Part shown: in pieces, positions 36,301-49,000 of the stretch
Layout of the letters: each line of letters starts with the position of its first letter
Numbering within the stretch: the first letter of the stretch is position 1
Source: Monocercomonoides exilis
Lineage: Eukaryota > Preaxostyla > Oxymonadida > Polymastigidae
DNA length: 64,000 nucleotides
Direction of reading: 5' to 3'
Assembly (NCBI GenBank): GCA_001643675.2
Contig: LSRY02000059.1
Location: 191,001 to 255,000 of the forward strand
Position numbers and translations under genes: made by a program
Notes under the pieces: model-generated
Database searches by the model: none
Told to the model about the DNA's origin: nothing
The model's input: the letters and a program-made list of their open reading frames with translations, nothing else

Positions 36301-39300
36301 TGACTGCGACGAAGAGCGATGGACAGACGAAGAGGCAGCCTGCTCTTTGCGGGAAGAGGCCTTTTTGGATGAGGATTTTGTGGCTGGGTGGGGGAATGAA
36401 GAGACAGAATACGACTCAGTCAGTCTGGGCGACTGCTGCACAGGAGAAGCAGTGGATGTTGGGGGAACGGACGAGGCAAAGCGAGCACGTGGTTTGGACG
36501 AGGCTTCTTCAATATTGTGGTTCATCAGCCGATAGAAGATGAGGAAGATGGTGTCAGCAAATGGCTGCATTTGCTTGCCCAGGGCAGCAAAGATGCGCAA
36601 AACGAGGATGACAGACAGCACTTCCAAAAGAGGGCGAAGCGGAGAAGAAGGAAAAGGAGACGGTATCTGCGAATCAGCAGCAGATGGCATTCCATTTGAA
36701 GACAGCTGCTCAGACGAAGAATTCAGAGACGAAGCAGTGCCTGTCTGATTGATGCGAGAAAGGGGCTGCCGATCAGCTTGGAAAGCAGAAGCCGAATAAG
36801 ACAGTTGGGCTGCATTTGATGAAGCTGACTGTCCTTTCAGCTGGTTGGCAGACACAGGTGACGATGTCATTGCAGATTTTGAGGAGTTGCTTGGTCGCTG
36901 TCCCACCCATCCTGTTGTGGCAGCAGCGAGGTCACCTGGTTTGTAATAGCTGTGCTGTGGCAGATGGCTGGTAGATGACGAACTGTTGGATGAGGAAGGA
37001 GAGGATGCAAGGCGCGGGTCAGAAGGAGCAGGAGAAGAATTCAGAATGTTCTGCTGGATGTTTGCCAGAGGATAGACATCTGAAGTCGATCTGTGTGTCA
37101 GTGCAGACTGGCAGGCATTGCAGAGAGAGACAGAGTTGTGTTGGAAGGAAGGTGACTCATTGGATGTCTTGTTTGTGCTCAGAAGTATTCCACACTTTGT
37201 GCAAAACACGCTCGGCGGGCATTGTTGCAGCAAAGGGTCGAAGAAGCGGATGAGGCGGTGGACGAGGGCAGGCACGAAGGGATACAGAATCTCGGGTGAC
37301 AGAAATGCTGTCTTGTCGATGAAGGAAAGAGAGACGATTGGGCTGAGGTCGCTCCAGGCAGCGAGAATGATTGAGACGACGTCAGACAGCCACGGGCGGA
37401 GGTGCTTCCGGAAGATGGTGATGGACTCGCCAAGAATGAGGATCAGCTGCTCAGCCAGTCGGACATCTGCTGCAGGGACAGAAAAGGGAAGATGAAGCCC
37501 TTCGTCTGATAGAGTCTCCGGAGAGGAGGGAAGAAGAAGCGTTTGGAGCTTCTTCACGAAAGACGGCACGATCAGCGGAATAAACAGCTTTGCATCTCCA
37601 AATGGAAGCCTGCAGAAGAGGATGTCTGTGATGACCTTCAGAACATGGCCGAGGAAGGAGGCTGTGCTGAGGAAGTGGAGGGCAGAAGAGGAAGACGAGT
37701 AAGCAGCAGATGTCAAGGCAGAAAGAGAAGGAGGCTCGTGGAGCAGATTCAGCAGTGCTTTGAACAGGCACCAGTCGCAGTAGTGTGGAGATGAAGGCAG
37801 GATGACCTCAGAAGGTGTGTTGGATGTCTTTTTCTGTGGAATGCCTTTGACACTCTCCTCGTTCTGTGCAAGCACTTCATCCACTGCAGAGGCCATCCCA
37901 ATCGGAATGTCGTATGCTGCTGCTCCTCCAACTGCTATCCCAAACCCACCGTCCCGTTCGCCTGCTTTCTCGCCTATTCCTCCGTTGCCTCTTTCGTCGC
38001 CATCTCCATCGCGCTCTTTCTCTCTCTCTTTGTCTTTGTCTCCCTTTCTGTCGTTCTTGTCCTTCTTCGTAGGCTCAATGTAGAATTCTTCAATCCCAAT
38101 CTCCATCTTCGTCTTCGTGTCAGGCAGAACAGCCAGTAACTCTCTTGTGATGACTGCTGGCAGCGTCTCCAACTCCTTCGTGATGCTTTGTGCTGTCTGC
38201 AGAAGATGCTGATTCAACTTCGTGGCAAATGACATGCGTGCTGGGAAGAGTGTGTTGCTATCTGCAATCTGAGCCAGCTGCTTGTCAAGCGATGGATCAG
38301 AGGCAGAGGAAGATACAAAGGAGCGTGTGGACATGCGGTGCACGATGGCTGTTTCGAGAAGAGAGAATGAGAAATCGTTCCAGCCATCTGCCTCCTTCAG
38401 GATGGTTGACGGGCGCTGTGGTGGATGGTGCGTGGTCATCTGGAAGAGAGGGTTGTTAATTGTTGGCTTGATGTTGAGTGGCATCGACAGCGACTCCGCC
38501 AGCGCTGTGGACTGCCCTTTCAGCCGGCGATGGACAGCACGCGAGGCAATCGTGCGATAATTGGCGACTTTCCCGTCTGGTGTGTATGTGATGTTGGCTG
38601 AGGTGTCTTCGGCAAAGCGATGGCCGATGCGGTTCATGCCGCGCGAAAGGAAAGAATCGTCTAAGGGATTGTATTTGTTGTCTTCTGAGGCAAATGTTGA
38701 CGCTGATGATTCTGAGTCAGATGAGATGTCACTCGAAACGAGAGAAAAGCATTCTGAGTCGATGTCAGATGAAGACAGTGATGTTGAATAGTCTTCGTTC
38801 TGAAAGTTTGCCCCATTCATGTTTTTTGAGTGAATGAACTCTGAAGCTGACGATTCAGCTGCTGCAAGAGATGATGCTAAGTCGTGAAAGCGCTCAGCAG
38901 AGCTGACTGAACTTGTAGATGCTTCGCTTTCAGAGCCGTCAGAGGAAAGAGGAGGCTGCAGCCAGCCATCAACAGTTGAGAATGTCTCATCAATGGCATC
39001 TTCGTTGTCATCTTTGGAGGGCTCATTCGAGGGAGACACTGCTTTCTCCACAAACGAGGCATGGGGCATGTGTCCAGTGTGTTGTGTGGATGAGTTGATT
39101 GCTTGAATGCCCATCGGACTCAAATCCAGCGCCTTTGTGAAAAACAACATCGGATTGGCATGACGCTTTCTGCGTGTCAGCATCGTAAACACCTTTTTCC
39201 TTGCTTTTGCTCTCAGAATGGCTTCAGTCTTTTCCATTCTCAGCTCATCCGGAAAGTTCATTTCGATGAATGATGCATCTGAGAGAGGGTTGAGTGGGAT

Positions 39301-42300
39301 GACCTCCATCTGTGACTGCCTCAGCCCATGTGGCGTGGAATGTGTGAGTGGTGTGAGACACGACGCAGATGGGTTGAAGATGCTCCTCAAATCTGTCTTC
39401 GCAGGCTTCATCTTGAATCTGTCTCTGTGGACAATCGGGCGGATGAAGCTCTGCTCTTTCGCATAGACACGCTTCGCACGAGGCTTCTGCGGTGGCTGAG
39501 GGAGTGCTGGCTGCTGCTGAGAGGTCATCAGACTCAAAGAAGATGAAGTCTGGCCATCTTTTGGGATGTCTTCTTGAATCGTCTTCAGCTCAATCATCGT
39601 TCCTTTGGCATCTACAAATGAATGTTCAGTTGCTGTAACGACTGCTGTTGATGTTGTTGCAGTGGCATTTGAAGGAAATCCGACCTCTTTCTCATAAAAT
39701 GTGGAGGACGAAGAGAGAATTGTTGGCATATTTTGAGCCGGAATGTTGTACTGCTGCTGAGGTTCTGTTATTTCTGAGACTGGTGTTTGTAATGTGACTG
39801 AAGAAGAAGAGGAGGAGGAGGAAGATGAATTTGATACGATATTTGTTGTTTGTTGTGCCTTCAAAGCAGCAGGCAGTGTTTTGAATGCGATTGTTGAAGG
39901 AACCCCCGAATGGTGTCTGAATGCAAAAGGGATGCTGTCGAGCGGATAGGCATCAGCATTAGCAAGTGCCTGTGGATCATTCTGAAAGTCGTGTTGTGCC
40001 AAAAATGCCTCTTGCTGGCGGAGCAGGCGGCGATACATGTGGCGATGGCGCCTGCGACGGCGGTGGTGCTTTTGGAGAGCGTGGTTCTTTCTCTTCAGTC
40101 TGTATCGTTCACTTTGGGGCAGCTGGTATCTGATCATCGCCTCAGTGAAACTCTTCGCGACGTGTCTGTCCTTCTTCAGCTGTGCTGCCTTCTCTTCTCC
40201 TCTTTTCGCTTCTCCTTTTCTGCTCATCTGCTGCTTCGATCTGAGCGACTCTTCGATTTCTCTTCTGATCAAAATCTCGCTGTCTGCAAAGCGTGCCTGG
40301 CTGAGTGCTCCAAAGGCTCCGAGAAAGCGGAGCGAGTGCAGCTGGACTTCTCTGGGAAACAGAGAGGAGGAGACGAGGAGACGGGCAGCGACATAAGAGA
40401 GGGGCACTTGGCGGACGAGAGGGAGGCCAGACAGAGAAGCAGTGGAGAGAACGACAGAGACAGCAGCGAGGATGTGCTGGAGGGTGCTTGTGCGCTCGAT
40501 GTTGAAGAAGACGCGGAAGAGGTTGTTCAGAAAGGGCACAGCAGAGACAGAGAGAGAGAGAGGCAGAGTGGTCTGTGCATAAGATGCGTATGAATGGTGG
40601 ATGGCGTCGACGATGATGTCCATGCTGATGCCGACATGAAGAGGAGGCACAACCAAATCGCTGAGTGGGGACAAGACAGAGGAAGGCAGCACACTCATCG
40701 CATAGTGGCGGTGCAGGGCAGTCACAAAGCTTGTGATCATCAGAGTGAACTGATGCTTCGGAATTGGGTTTTTGATCAGGCCGAGCGGATAGCTGCACGA
40801 CGCGTGTCTGCTTTGGTCGTAAAAAAGCTCAGAGAGGATGAGCGTGAGCATCATCGCTGCTTGTCTGAAGGACAGCACACCTGCCGTGACCAGCTCTTCT
40901 GTGTGTATCACTCCCTTCGCAATGGCCATGTGCGAGAAGAGCGAGTGGTGCACAAATGTCGATGCGCCTATTGCCCCCATCCGCTGCTTGACAGGCAGCA
41001 GGTTCTCGCTGCTGTCTGAAGAGAAGCCGGCTGGGCGGAGGGCGCTGTGTGGGTAGAACGAGTTGAGCAGCTTGGCAGAGAAGCCGAAGATGTCGCTGAT
41101 GCCAGCAGATGTCAGCAGATGCGGCGAGGCAAAGATCGAAAGGTAGTTCGGCTTTGGCGGGTGGACTGATGTGAAGGGCTCGGCGATGAAGGAGCGGACG
41201 AGATAGTTTGCAGAGTCCACCACGAAGGAATGCTCACGAGATCCATCGTTGAGCGAAAAGGGGGCAAATTGAGGGATCTGAACGGAGAGAGGCTGGGTGA
41301 GGGAAGAGGAGGAGGTCTTGAGAAGAGCCTGCTGCTGAGAGAGAGAAGAAGACGAGGAAGAAGAAGTGGAGCCAGCAGCAGAGGAAGAAGTGGAAAGCGT
41401 CAGCTGAGGAAGAAATGAAGCGTTTGGGTGTTGTGAAGGAGAAGATGGGGAGAGAGAAGGAGAGACATAAGTAGATTTGTATGAAGGTGTTCTGCTTTTT
41501 GGTGAAGGTGGATAAGGTGAATTGCCAGACGGTGAGGTGTTTGAGGATGAGGTGACGATGACTGAGGAATGAGGTGCGGATGAAATGTGCGTCGAAGTGA
41601 AAGGGATGTTGAGGGGTGACATGGGCTTGATGACTTCTGAGGTGGGTGTGTGCGGGAAGAAGGGAAGGAGCTTGAACGAGTCGTCGTCGCGAAGAGCATA
41701 CTTCGACTGGGACACGCTTATTGTCGGCATTTTGGTGAGGGAGAGGATGGATGGCTGGGAAGAAGGGTGAAATGCCTGGGAGAGGGCAAGGGAGACATAA
41801 TGAGAGGAGAGGGCGCTGTTGTAGCAGGCAGAAGATGGAGGCAGGCTGATGCGCTGCTCCTTCAGAGATGTCTTGTTGGCTCCGCTGGTGTCTTCGAGGA
41901 AAGGGAGAGGGGTGAAGCAGTTCATCAGATCCATCCCTTGCGGCTGCTCAGCAGAAGACACGCGAAAGGGCACAGTTTCCAATGGAGTGTGTGCCTGGAC
42001 ATACGACAGCGACTCAACAGAGCCAGAAGAAGGGACAGAAAGTGGGTCCAGCGCCTCTGCAGCTGCTGAGTGCATTCTGAGGGCGCTGACCATCTGCTTC
42101 GTGAGAGACTGCAGCGGAGACACGACCAGCTGAGAGGAAGGGTATTGGAGCATCACACGCAGAAGAAGGCCAGCCCCAGCCAGCCGAAGCTCAAAATGCA
42201 CCGAGTTGAGGCAGAGCGAGATGGCGCTGATGATTCCGTGCTGGTTGAGCAGCCGGTCAAAAGCGCGGGGGATGGAGCGGAGGATGAAGACACTCAGAGG

Positions 42301-45300
42301 AAGAGGCGCTTCTTGTTGGATGATTCCCACCACCTCCTCCAGCAGCCGTGCAATGGCAGCATCGGTGAAAGGGGTCTGTTTGTGATGTGGCTCAGTCTGT
42401 GAGATGAAGACGCTGTGGTGATAGGTGAGGAGCAAGAGATGGTAGTAGAAGGCAGAGCAGGCGAGAATGCGGTTGAGGAGGGTGTCTGAGCGGATGATGG
42501 GCAGCAGAAAGGGAAAGAGGAAGATTGTGTCAGCGCCTCTGAAGTCGAAGCGAGACAAGAAGAGAAGCACGTCAGCCAGTGGAACATCATTCAGAAAGGG
42601 TGTGAGGGACATTCGTGTGGCAGCAGAAGAGGATGAAGTGGAGAGAAGATGAGGCGATGCCACAGGCGAAGCGCTGGTTCTGATGGAAGGCGGAGAAGAA
42701 TGCAGTTGGGAAGCAGAATAAGACAGGTTTGGTGAAGTGGGTGTGGTGATGGCAGAGAGGATGGTTGGCTGGTAGGCAGACAAAGAGGCATCTGCAATGG
42801 GCGCACCAGCTGCATTGGCAGAAGAAGGAGGGAGTGTGCCAGAGGCAGCAGGCGAGTCGGCAGTCAGATGGGAGACGGCGGGGCAGCCGATGAAGGGCAC
42901 GTTGTAGATGACAGAGTGCTGAGGGATGTAGCGCTGGAGAGAGAAGAGGATGTGCTCAATGACAACAGGGCGGAAGGCGGGGAGGCGGGAGACAATGGCA
43001 GACAGCACGAATTCCAAGGCAGGCGAGTAGCGAAGAGTGAGGAGCTCCTCCACGAAGAACAAGGAGCAGATGGTCGGATCGTCCCCGAAGACAAGAATGA
43101 AGTGCGCAATGAAGATCAGCTCGGTCTCTCTGTATGGTGGTGTGGCCTTCTGTTTGAACGAGAAATGAGGAAGAAACTGAGGCGGACTTTGTGACGTGGC
43201 CAGCGCGATGGGTGTCTCAAAAGTGGAAGGGCTGTCTTCGATGCGCAGGAAGGAGAATTGAAGAAGTGGCTTAATCTCGTTTGCAATGGATGTCAGGATG
43301 TTCTTCGGCAGATTGGCGACAGAAAGCACCAGGCGCGACAGAGACTCGTATCCGTATGCTTTCTCCTCGTCTGTCCGGAGCGTCTCGCAGAATGTGGCAG
43401 CGAGTGTGAACGCCGGCAGAAAGAGGGTGCAGCTGTGGAGCGGGTCAAACGTGACAATCGACAGCAGCACATTGATGGCTGCAGCCAGAATGAGCGGCGA
43501 CTTGGGAAAAGTGACAACAGCAGCACGAGCAATGGCAGCGATCTTCTCAAACACAAACACATCGACCATCGCTTCAGACAGATGCGACCCGAACGACAGA
43601 ATTGTCGAGAACACTGTTGACATCCCGCTGAATCGCGGCTGTCCTTTCTCTCCTTTCCGCATCATCCCTCCATCTCCTCCTGCTCCTCCACAGCGCTCGT
43701 CATCCAGCTCTGCCTCGGCTGTTGGGCGTGCCGAGGGAGAGCCCACTGCCATCAGCCCAGAGCGGTTGTGTGGCGGAATCCCTGAGCCGCCGGGGGTGTT
43801 GCGAGGGTTGATAGGCATCTCATACTTGCAGAGGAGGAGGAACGAGAACAGCGTGTTCAAAGGGAGCTCTGCATAGAAGAGCGCCATACATCTCAGCGCA
43901 TCGATCGTCTCGCCTTCGGTGCGGAAGCAGCGCGAGTCGAGGTCTGTTTTGGCACCGCCGCTGCTGAGGGAGGCAAATGATGTCTGTGTGTTAATTCCGA
44001 GGGCAGAGTGGGTGCCTTCATCGCCCAGCTGCGAGCGGCTGTAGAAGATGTCGAGCAGTGCGCTGTCAGGTGGCACGACGAGAGAAAGGCTGTGGTGGAA
44101 GAGGGCAGACAGCGATGCCACCATTCGGGTGTATGAGGCGTGGCTGTGTGGCAGAGCAGCTGAGGGAGAAGAGGGCGTGTAGACAAGACGAGTCAGCCGC
44201 AGGGCACCTCTGACGATGGCGAAGGCATCTTCGTGCAGCTGTTTGATGCTGCTGATGACAGGATGGCCAGACACACCTGCACATGCACTCAGAAGATCAA
44301 CACAGTGTGGGGCTAGGAGAGCGGGAGTTGTACGGAGGATGGCTGCCAGCAGTGTTACAGAGAATGCTAAGTGGTGCACAGCTGTTGAAAGATCGGAATC
44401 TGAATGAGAGTTAAAAAAAGAAAGAAAATAGAAATGGAAAGAGAAATATTTTGTGAATTAAACAAATTATTAAATGATGTTGTTGAACAAACAAATTACA
44501 AGAAAAAACAAATCAAAACAATAAAATCTTACAAATTCATTATTCCATTGAATTCAATCCAAATGATAAATTTTTCTTTGATTGAAAATTGATTAAATAT
44601 TTTTCGAATACCTGCTTGTTTTGTTCCTGTTCCGAAATTACTGCTTCCGCCTTTGTGAGACTCCGAAGCATACATAAGCGAAGATTCTGTGAAAAAATCT
44701 CCACGATTCATTTCCCTTAAGAGTAAATGTGGAGAAGTTGCTGAGGTTTGTTTGAACAATTCATAATGAGTGGATGTCTGTGGTCCAAGATTCGATATTG
44801 CCATTGATATTTGATCGTGAATGTATTGAGCAATTGAAGCAAGTGCTCTCGTTGTTTTATTTGCATTAAACTTCATCTCAATTTGGCGATCTTCTTGAAT
44901 TGTTGATCTGTTGCTCATTTTTTTCGTGAAATGTTCTTGAGTCTCCTTAATCTTTATGAACAATGATATCAGATGAAGAAAGGTTCTAATCCAAAGATAT
45001 CTCATTTGTGATGTTGTAGGAGGAACAAAATGTGATAATATTTGCAAATATTTTGGAAATTGAGGCAGATATAAAATACTAAAAAGTTGATTTGAATCTG
45101 AAAGAGATAGATCCAAAAAACAATCAAATAATGCAAGTCCTGCAATTGATTGAACAGAATCTGACGAAGATATAAGCTGTTTAATAATTGCCATGTTGTA
45201 CTGCAAAATAGATATTGTATTTATTGAAATGTGTGTTTTTATTTCAATAATTATTTCCAATAAAATATAAATTTCAAGAAAAGCAAAACCTCGAGTAGTA

Positions 45301-45527
45301 ATTGAGCATCTTTGTACGTGTACTTTAAAATTTCTTTCTGTAGTGCCTCGAATAATTGACGAGATGCTGCAGAGAGATTATGACTGGCATCTGCAAAGAA
45401 TACGAATAAAATGAAAAGAGTTTAATATAATTTCATTATAATAAGCAATTTAAATGCAATTAGTTTGATGGTTTTAACATTAGAGCAAAATACCGTTGAG
45501 AAAAGCTTGGATTGAATAAACAGACAT
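27316..45527 (-). CDS. TOR: Giant TOR (target of rapamycin) kinase
   Basis: Four exons on the minus strand, 45527-45494, 45390-45290, 45200-44612 and 44399-27316 (introns 103, 89 and 212 nt), give 5,935 aa, more than twice the size of animal or yeast TOR. TOR is the PIKK-family Ser/Thr kinase that couples nutrients to growth. Order: N-terminal HEAT-type helices; a very long Ser/Pro-rich middle; a FAT-like region; FRB domain at about 5307-5404 (ELIRVAVTLFEGWAETIAEA); kinase domain with FLLKGHEDIRLDERMMQLL, RYVAVPLSPNAGLLGWVPNC, catalytic GLGDRHPSN (about residue 5640) and HIDYGD; and a FATC tail ending FLGWCIFW, as in TOR. A Cys4 motif lies at about 2640-2677. The kinase-to-FATC loop is Gln/Glu-rich and longer than usual. 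The last exon is 17,084 nt without a stop. Identity as TOR rather than another PIKK rests on the FRB, the PLSxNxGLxGWVPxCD motif and the GWCxFW end. Confidence 0.95.
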
Positions 45528-46016
45528 CCAAGTAAATAGTTATATTTCCATTGATCAACGAAAAAAAAACTTGAAATTATTCAATTCTCATTCCATAAAA
45601 GGTCAATTGTTTAATGTTACCAAATTCCTTTGTTAATCACAAAAAAATGGAATTTGGATAATTCATTTGCGAATCGTTATGAAAAAACAGTTGCAGCATT
45701 CAGCTTTCACAATAAAAAAACTCTCCTTTAAAAAAATTAAAACATACAACTTTGAAAGAAATATTACTCTAACAAATTAATTCTCCCTGAATTTTTGGTG
45801 AATAATTTTTTTTCAGACTTTTCAAATTTACCTTTTTATCAATTTCACAAAATACAAATATTAGCAGATTAAATGTTTTCATAAAACTGCCCTCGTTTGA
45901 GATGAAAAGAAAAAATAAAATAATTAAAATAAAAGTTCAGACATAAAGTCAAGCGCATCATTCGTTTAAAAAATGTGGATCAACTACAAAACAGTTAAAA
46001 ACTCAGAAACACTATC
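45528..46016. other. Intergenic region upstream of TOR
   Basis: 489 bp between the AP-4 epsilon stop and the TOR start, both genes on the minus strand. Presumed TOR promoter; AT-rich, no motif named. Confidence 0.5.
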
Positions 46017-49000
46017 TTACAATCCTAGTGCATCTTTAACAACCTGGATTCCAACCTCAGAGAAGCAAGCTATTTTCGATCTGCATTTCACATCCACTTT
46101 TGACTCAGCAGGAACCAATTTGCAATGAAGCAGGACAGTCGCATCTGAAGTGGGATCAGGTCCAAGTGCAATGGAGTGTCCAACCATGTTGGCAGCCAAG
46201 ATGCACTCGTTTCCTCTCACATCGACTGAATGGAAGCCCATCGAAGCAAATGTCATCGATGCCTGGGAAGGTGTAACTGCCTGAGCGCTGCTGCCCATCT
46301 TCCTTGCAAGTGCTGCAAATGGCACGTGAAGTGCCTTTTCTGCTTTTCTTTGCCCCCATCCAGCGCCAAACTGTCTTGTCTGAATAGGCAATGGATAGAT
46401 GCAGACACGCATTGGGCATTGAATAACAAAGGAGACAGGAGAAGCACGTGATGAAGTAAAAGCAGAAGCAACAGACACTGCTGTGAAGGTGAACGGAATG
46501 GCAAGTGAATTTGGTGAGATTGGAGGCGATGAGACATTTGCGAGTGCAGCTGCTGGAGGAACAGATGCATTGACAGTTACATTGACGACAAATGCAACAC
46601 ATGATGAAACACTGCAAGTTGTGCTGCTTCCATTCTGCAAGTTGAATGTTGATTGATCAGCAAGAGAGATGCTGTTGATTTTCAGGATCTGAGGTGTGCC
46701 TCCCATCAACAATGAAGAAGTTGAGAGTGAAGGTGATGAGACAGTCACGGTCATGTCACTTGCTCCGTTGCTTCCTGTATTTGTGACGAACAGTGCAATC
46801 AGCATTCCTTCATTTGACTGTGCGAATGATGCACTCACATCGCATGGCTGCATGGACGAGGCGTTGATGACCTTTCTTGGCTGAGTTGGTGCAAATGGCT
46901 GAGAGGTCGATGAGCTTGAAGATGGATGAGTGCGGATGTAGTTGCAGAATGAGTTGAACAAATCATTCTCTGTCTTTTGGATTCCTCCTCCCATTCCCAT
47001 AGAAACAGGTGCAGCTGAACTGGAAGATGATGACGATGAACCAAATATGCCGAAATCAAATGCAGATGAAGAGGATGATGATGATGATGATGGAGCAGCT
47101 GATGTTGATGGTGATGACATCTGAGCACCAAACATTGCAAATATGTCGTTTTGAGCTGTGCTTGCAGCTGGTGCAGACGGACGTTGTTGAACAGGAGAAG
47201 CAGCAGGCGATGCAGCAGGTGAGGCAGAAGCAGAGCCAAATATGCTGAAATCAATCAATGGCCCGTCAGCTGATTGTGTCTTTGGTGCTGCTTGTTGTGT
47301 TCTGGTGAACACAGGAGAGCTCTTTGGAGGTGAAGCAACAGGAACTGATGAATCGTCTCCTTCAACATCCATCCCTGCAAACATGTCGTCTTCTTCATCT
47401 TCATCGCTGGACTCTGGTGGAGGAGCAGCTTTAGCAGCAGCCACTGCAGCGGCGGCTGCGGCAGCTTGTTTCGCACGAGCAAGACGGCTCTTGACACCAA
47501 CATTTGTTGGCTGTGCAGGTGCTCCAAAGTCGAAGTCTGATCCTGAACCTCCGAAAAGAAGAGAGGCCTCCTTCATCTGTTTCTGAATGCGCTTTGGTTT
47601 TGCTGGTGCAGGTGCTGCTTCTTGTTGCGATGGCATTGATTGTTCAGGAGAAGAGCTTGCAGAGACATCGTCTGCATCTGGTGAAGGTGCTGATGATGCT
47701 GCTGCTTCTGTTCTCTTTCTTCCCCATCTTCGAGGGCCATCGCCAAGATCCAGTCTCTCAATCTCCATCGGATCAATAGTCTCTGGTGTGTCTGCTTCAA
47801 CAGAAGATGGCTCAGGTGAGCTCGATGCCAGAGGCTGTTGTTGATCCTGTCCCAATTTCAATGCTTCCTCGGGTGTCATATACGCATCCACTTTCAAGGA
47901 ACTTCCCTTGTTGCGTGAGCCATATGCAACTGGAAGGGGTTGTGCAGCAGAATTCATAGCTGCGTTTTGCTTTAAGAAATCTCCTGCGGCAAAGTTGAAT
48001 ATGCCATCTGGAAGCATAGCAGTTGGAATAGAAGCATCTTGTCTTCCTCCTTTTCCTGCAGGAGTGTCCAATGCCAGCACAAGACACTCGTATCCTCTCT
48101 CACTCTTGTCCAAATAGCTCTTCATTGAAGGATCACCAATTTTCGCTTGGGCAATGATGTCATTGAGGAATGAGAGGTTCTCATCAACAGCAACATCCTC
48201 GGTTGCTCCACCGGGTGGGAATGCAATCACAAGAGGAGCATTATTTGGATCAGATTGATCGTTCAGGTTGTACAGGGAAATCAGATTGCAGCATAATTCC
48301 TGGACAACAACATCGCGTGAACGAGTGTATTTCTTGATGATTTTGCGGACATGAGGAGTCACAACATCATCTCCTGTCTGTCCCAACGAAGCCTTTCTGG
48401 CAGCAACCTTGGAAAGTGCAATGAATGCAGCTTGTCTTGCAAGTGTGGGCATATCTGGGTGGCGTTCAATGAGATGGCAAAGGATCTCATCATCACAGGT
48501 ACCAGATGCACATGATGGTAACTTCGCATACAATTGGTGCAGAGATGGGAAGCCAGCATTCTGCTCAATGATTCCTTCACTGTTCACATCATCATCCTCT
48601 TCCTCTTCTTCATCAAAGATGTCAAAGAAGTTTTTGATAGTCGAAGAAACATCGTCTTCTTCTTGTTCTCCGCGTTCTTCTGCTTCCTTGCGAGCATTTT
48701 CTCTATCTGCTTTCACTTTCGATGATGGATATTCATCCTCATAAGGAACGTCTCCTCCAAACTCTCCAATCACCCAAACAATCACTCGGAGCAACAGATA
48801 TGGAATAACCTGCCTTTTTGCCAATCTTCTGAAAATGGTAACAGCATAACGACGCATTTCTCTGTCGCCTCCTGTGCCAAATGCTTCTGTCACCCAAGAT
48901 CTCAAAGGCAGACCAGCCAGAGACGATGGATCATTGTATGTCTCTTCCACTGCGCTGTCTCCAGTATCTTCTCCAACCTCATCACCTGTGCCTTCGCCAA

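Noticed and set aside
36137-36535. Plus-strand 132-aa acidic frame within the TOR locus
   Set aside because: Lies wholly inside TOR coding sequence on the other strand with no start context or homology.
40142-40798. Plus- and minus-strand frames overlapping the TOR exon at 39910-40800
   Set aside because: The TOR frame is continuous and ends in exact domain motifs; the overlapping frames are low-complexity shadows.
27316-44379. Reading the giant frame as a PI4-kinase or another PIKK
   Set aside because: The FRB segment, the PLSPNAGLLGWVPNC motif and the GWCIFW end are specific to TOR.
46156-46617. Cys-rich 153-aa minus-strand frame
   Set aside because: Out-of-frame shadow of the AP-4 epsilon appendage exon.
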